From DASSFZ01 sp036514635 (lineage in GTDB: Bacteria; Chloroflexota; Anaerolineae; Fen-1058): a stretch of DNA of 6,675 nucleotides. Shown here piece by piece: positions 4,333 through 6,675 of the stretch. The position numbers and the translations under genes are program-made. The stretch lies in NCBI GenBank assembly GCA_036514635.1, contig DATBWU010000027.1:1-6675 (forward strand), given 5' to 3'. Numbering within the stretch: the first letter of the stretch is position 1; each line of letters starts with the position of its first letter. A model generated the notes under the pieces. That model was given only the letters and a program-made list of their open reading frames with translations, was not told the origin of the DNA and ran no database searches.

Positions 4333-5843
4333 CTGTCTCACTCGCCAAAGCGACCACATACGCACTCTCGAACGTCCAGCATTTCTCGCGCCACGTCGTC
4401 GGCCGCGAGTTGAGAAGTTATCAGCTCGAGCCGGCGCAGGCCATCCTCGACAGCATCTATCGCGGCTCGGGAAAGACATTTGTCGTGGAGATGTCGCGCC
4501 AGGCCGGAAAGAACGAACTCAGCGCGCAACTGGAAGCCTACCTGCTCGCGCTCTTTCAGCGCGCGGGCGGCCAGATTGTGAAGGCGTCGCCCACGTTCAA
4601 GCCGCAGACCATCAACAGCTTGAATCGTCTCAAAGCCCGGCTTCGCAATCCGTGGCTGCGGGGACTGTGGCGCAGTTCTGCCGGCTACATCGTCAGGGTA
4701 GGCGAGGCCGAGGCGCATTTCTTCTCGGCCGAGCCGACGGCCAATGTCGTCGGGGCAACCGCATCGCTCCTCCTCGAATGCGACGAGACGCAAGACGTGA
4801 AGCCGTCGAAGTGGGAGAAAGACTTCGGGCCAATGACGGCCAGCACCAACGCAACCACGGTTTACTACGGCACGCCCTGGACGAAAACAACACTGCTCGC
4901 ACAGCAACGCGCGGCGGCCACCATCGCCACAAAACGCGATGGGCAGCGCCGGGTGTTCAGATACGACGGCGAAGTTGTAGCCTCTATCGTTCCGGCCTAC
5001 GCCAAACACCTGCAGGCCCGCATCGAGAAACTTGGACGCCACCATCCGCTAATCAAGACACAGTACTTTTTGGAGGAAATAGACGCAGCGGGTGGTCTAT
5101 TCGACGAGCGCAGGCAGGCGCTCATGCGCGGCACACACGTGCGCCGCACAGAGCCGGAGCCGGGCAAGGCTTACGCCATCTCGATCGACGTAGCCGGCGA
5201 GGACGAACAGCAGAAGCAGGCCGCCGACGTGCTCGACCGCAACGACTTAGCCAACCCCCGCCGCGACGCGCTGGCCTTGACCGTCGTGGAGATCGTGCCG
5301 GGGGAGCACACCTTATACCTGGTTATCGATCAGGAGTTGTGGATAGGCCAGGCGCACACCACGCTCTACAGAGTCATCAATGCGCGTATTGAACATTGGC
5401 AAGCCAGGTGGGTTGTCGTGGATGCCTCCGGTGTGGGCGCCGGTCTATCTAGTTTTCTGTCCGAACGCTGGCGGGATCGCGTTGTGGCGTTTGAATTCAA
5501 CTCCGCAACCAAGTCCGATCTCGGATGGGAGTTCGTCGGACTCATCGAAACCGGACGCTTCAAGGTCTACGCCGACGACCAATCCGCAGAGTATCGACAA
5601 TTCTGGTACGAGGTTGGAGCCTGTGACTACGAGGTGCTCGACGGCCCGGGCAATCGAATCCGCTGGGGCGTGTACGAATCGCCCGCGTATGACGGCGTTA
5701 TCGCCAGAGGACATGACGACTTGCTTATAAGCGCGGCGCTGGCCGTCGTCGTGGACAGGCAGCCCAAGCCGGCGCTGTACTTCCCAGGCAAGGTCTTGAA
5801 GCCAGCGCAGCCCAGAAAGAAGCGTCGAGTTGGCAAGTTCTAA
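4329..5843 (+). CDS. terL: Terminase large subunit (packaging ATPase and nuclease)
   Basis: 504 residues, usual length for the family. It pumps DNA into the prohead with ATP and cuts the concatemer. ATPase domain: variant Walker A, SRQAGKNE (56-63), with K61; Walker B, LLLECDE (147-153), with D152 and catalytic E153; coupling motif TASTNATTVYYGT (170-182). The RNase H-like nuclease domain has three acidic sites: D287 in AISIDVAGED, D365 in WVVVDASGVGAG, and D463/D464 in GHDDLLISAAL. The C-terminus is very basic (RKKRRVGKF). It starts with a GTG overlapping the peptidase stop as GTGA; its end overlaps the proposed portal start by 14 bases. All key residues are present, so it should be active. 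Which packaging strategy it uses (cos, pac or other) cannot be read from this alone. Confidence 0.96.
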   Translation: MTVSLAKATTYALSNVQHFSRHVVGRELRSYQLEPAQAILDSIYRGSGKTFVVEMSRQAGKNELSAQLEAYLLALFQRAGGQIVKASPTFKPQTINSLNRLKARLRNPWLRGLWRSSAGYIVRVGEAEAHFFSAEPTANVVGATASLLLECDETQDVKPSKWEKDFGPMTASTNATTVYYGTPWTKTTLLAQQRAAATIATKRDGQRRVFRYDGEVVASIVPAYAKHLQARIEKLGRHHPLIKTQYFLEEIDAAGGLFDERRQALMRGTHVRRTEPEPGKAYAISIDVAGEDEQQKQAADVLDRNDLANPRRDALALTVVEIVPGEHTLYLVIDQELWIGQAHTTLYRVINARIEHWQARWVVVDASGVGAGLSSFLSERWRDRVVAFEFNSATKSDLGWEFVGLIETGRFKVYADDQSAEYRQFWYEVGACDYEVLDGPGNRIRWGVYESPAYDGVIARGHDDLLISAALAVVVDRQPKPALYFPGKVLKPAQPRKKRRVGKF

Positions 5844-6675
5844 ATCGCCAATCAGCAATCAAAAATCATCAATCCGAAATCCATACTCGCTCCCCCTCCG
5901 TCGCCGCCTCTCGCTCGCATGGCAGATCGTCCGCTCGCGCTACAGCATCGACGCCACGCTACGCGACTTTCTCGGAGAAGACAGCGAGGGCAAATCAACA
6001 TCGCGCGCCACCTGGGGCGACATGTTCGGCGCAACCAAGGACCGCCCCTGGTTCCAGCGCCACGAAAACCTGTCCGACGCGCTGTCCGCCTGGCGCACCA
6101 ACCCGCTCGCCCGGCGCATCGTCGGCCTCACGCACGATCATGTGTGGGGCAGCGGCATCCGGCCCACCAGCAAAAACGGGGTTGTAAAGAAGTGGCTCGA
6201 CAAGTTCTGGAATCACGAACTCAACAACATGGATGAGCGCTGGCCGGTATGGATAGACGCCTTCACCACCGATGGCGAAGTCTTTCCAACATTCCACCTC
6301 AACCCGGTCGACGGCATGGTGTTCGTCCGCGCGCTCGCCGCCGTCCAGGTCGAAGGCCTGCGCTGGGCGGCCAACGACTACGAGCAAATCACCGAAGTCG
6401 GCCAGCGCGTGCCAGGACAAATCGAACTGAAGTGGTGGCCCACGCTGCTCACGGCCAAGGAGGGAGAGTCGTTCGCCTGGCAATTCGCGGTCAACCGGGT
6501 GCTCGGCGCAACGCGCGGCGACGGCGATCTCGCCACAATTCTCCCCTGGCTGGCTTTCTACTCTGATTGGCTGGAGGCGCGCGTCGAGCGCAATGCCGCG
6601 CTCGCGCAATGGTTTGTCGATGTCGAAGTGCCGAACAAAGACGACGTGCCCGATGCCGAGGCGCGCTGGAAAACG
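5830..6675 (+). CDS. Portal protein (3' end beyond the window)
   Basis: An open frame of 282 codons runs to the right edge. It encodes the ring protein at the DNA-entry vertex, which docks the terminase. The supporting pattern is a Trp/Arg-rich N-terminal half with LSDALSAWRTNPLARRIVGL (about 78-97) and VWGSGIRP, then FAVNRVLGATRGDGDLATIL (about 219-238) and a following PWLAFYSDWLEARVERNAAL, all matching my recollection of phage portals, plus the position after terL. The only standard start upstream of the conserved region is the TTG at 5830, overlapping terL by 14 bases with a weak purine stretch (AGAAAGAAG) before it. With it, residues about 5-19 are encoded by an AATCNNN heptamer run. The next in-frame ATG (6022) would remove coding-like sequence such as RYSIDATLRDFL. 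The start therefore remains uncertain; the identity is firmer. Confidence 0.85.
   Translation, partial: MASSKSPISNQKSSIRNPYSLPLRRRLSLAWQIVRSRYSIDATLRDFLGEDSEGKSTSRATWGDMFGATKDRPWFQRHENLSDALSAWRTNPLARRIVGLTHDHVWGSGIRPTSKNGVVKKWLDKFWNHELNNMDERWPVWIDAFTTDGEVFPTFHLNPVDGMVFVRALAAVQVEGLRWAANDYEQITEVGQRVPGQIELKWWPTLLTAKEGESFAWQFAVNRVLGATRGDGDLATILPWLAFYSDWLEARVERNAALAQWFVDVEVPNKDDVPDAEARWKT
5843..5884. repeat. Six tandem AATCNNN heptamers
   Basis: AATCGCC, AATCAGC, AATCAAA, AATCATC, AATCCGA and AATCCAT follow each other without a gap, starting on the last base of the terL stop codon. Only AATC and the 7-bp period are constant. The run is AT-rich against a GC-rich background. I recall similar degenerate AATC-type runs in intergenic regions of Chloroflexota genomes; that is memory, not a search. 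Because 7 is not a multiple of 3, the repeat is unlikely to be selected at protein level. Confidence 0.8.

Noticed and set aside
3339..5045. Long minus-strand frames antisense to the coiled-coil, peptidase and terL genes
   Set aside because: They mirror well-supported genes with clear catalytic motifs on the + strand and show no domain of their own.
4043..5392. 449-codon + frame inside the peptidase and terL genes
   Set aside because: Out of frame with terL and very rich in Arg, Ser and Pro; terL motifs occupy the other frame.
5919..6236. ATG-started frame at 5919 as the portal start
   Set aside because: It is in a different frame from the conserved portal sequence and is an Arg/His-rich shadow.

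Overview
The window is about 62% G+C by eye and reads as one strand-uniform (+) segment of a tailed-phage or prophage genome. The right half holds the start of a packaging and structural module: a small-terminase-like gene, a membrane-anchored coiled-coil protein, a C39-like cysteine peptidase, the large terminase and the portal. The left half holds small accessory genes and a cytosine-5 DNA methyltransferase. The host is not certain. A tandem AATCNNN heptamer run and the small 'GRGW-IE-K...YRY-RWREGK' protein remind me of Chloroflexota (Anaerolineae-type) genomes and their phages, but this is memory-based inference.

Layout. Bases 1-147 carry the possible tail of an upstream gene. Bases 195-758 encode a hydrophilic protein with two copies of a GVN...VVxGD motif. 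Bases 773-1015 and 1012-1314 are two small ORFs of unknown function joined by an ATGA overlap. Bases 1386-2219 encode a compact m5C methyltransferase with a C-terminal Cys-rich knuckle. A 12-bp motif, GCRTAGGGGGCA, occurs seven times, in both orientations and different reading frames, between 753 and 1338.

Bases 2131-2458 hold the most unusual structure in the window: 21 copies of GTGAC/GTCAC. Twenty of them form five consecutive symmetric quadruplets (GTGAC, GTGAC, GTCAC, GTCAC). The spacer lengths inside a quadruplet vary, but in four of the five the distance from each GTGAC to its partner GTCAC is exactly 32 bp, and in the fifth it is 33. Spacer sequences are mostly not conserved. This looks like a composite protein-binding array (operator/enhancer, packaging site or replication origin) next to a methyltransferase gene and just upstream of the late operon.

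After the array come a promoter (2465-2493), a very short transcription unit with a strong Shine-Dalgarno, a four-codon ORF and a rho-independent terminator, then a perfect consensus sigma-70 promoter (2583-2610) and a structured leader. The leader feeds a tightly packed operon in which adjacent genes overlap or nearly touch, often through GTGA: terS-like (2704-3156), coiled coil (3153-3779), C39 peptidase (3739-4332), terL (4329-5843), portal (5830 to the window end). The likely logic is that the array and its two promoters control, or act with, the packaging genes. The TM/coiled-coil protein and the peptidase may form a lysis or entry pair unusually placed between terS and terL.
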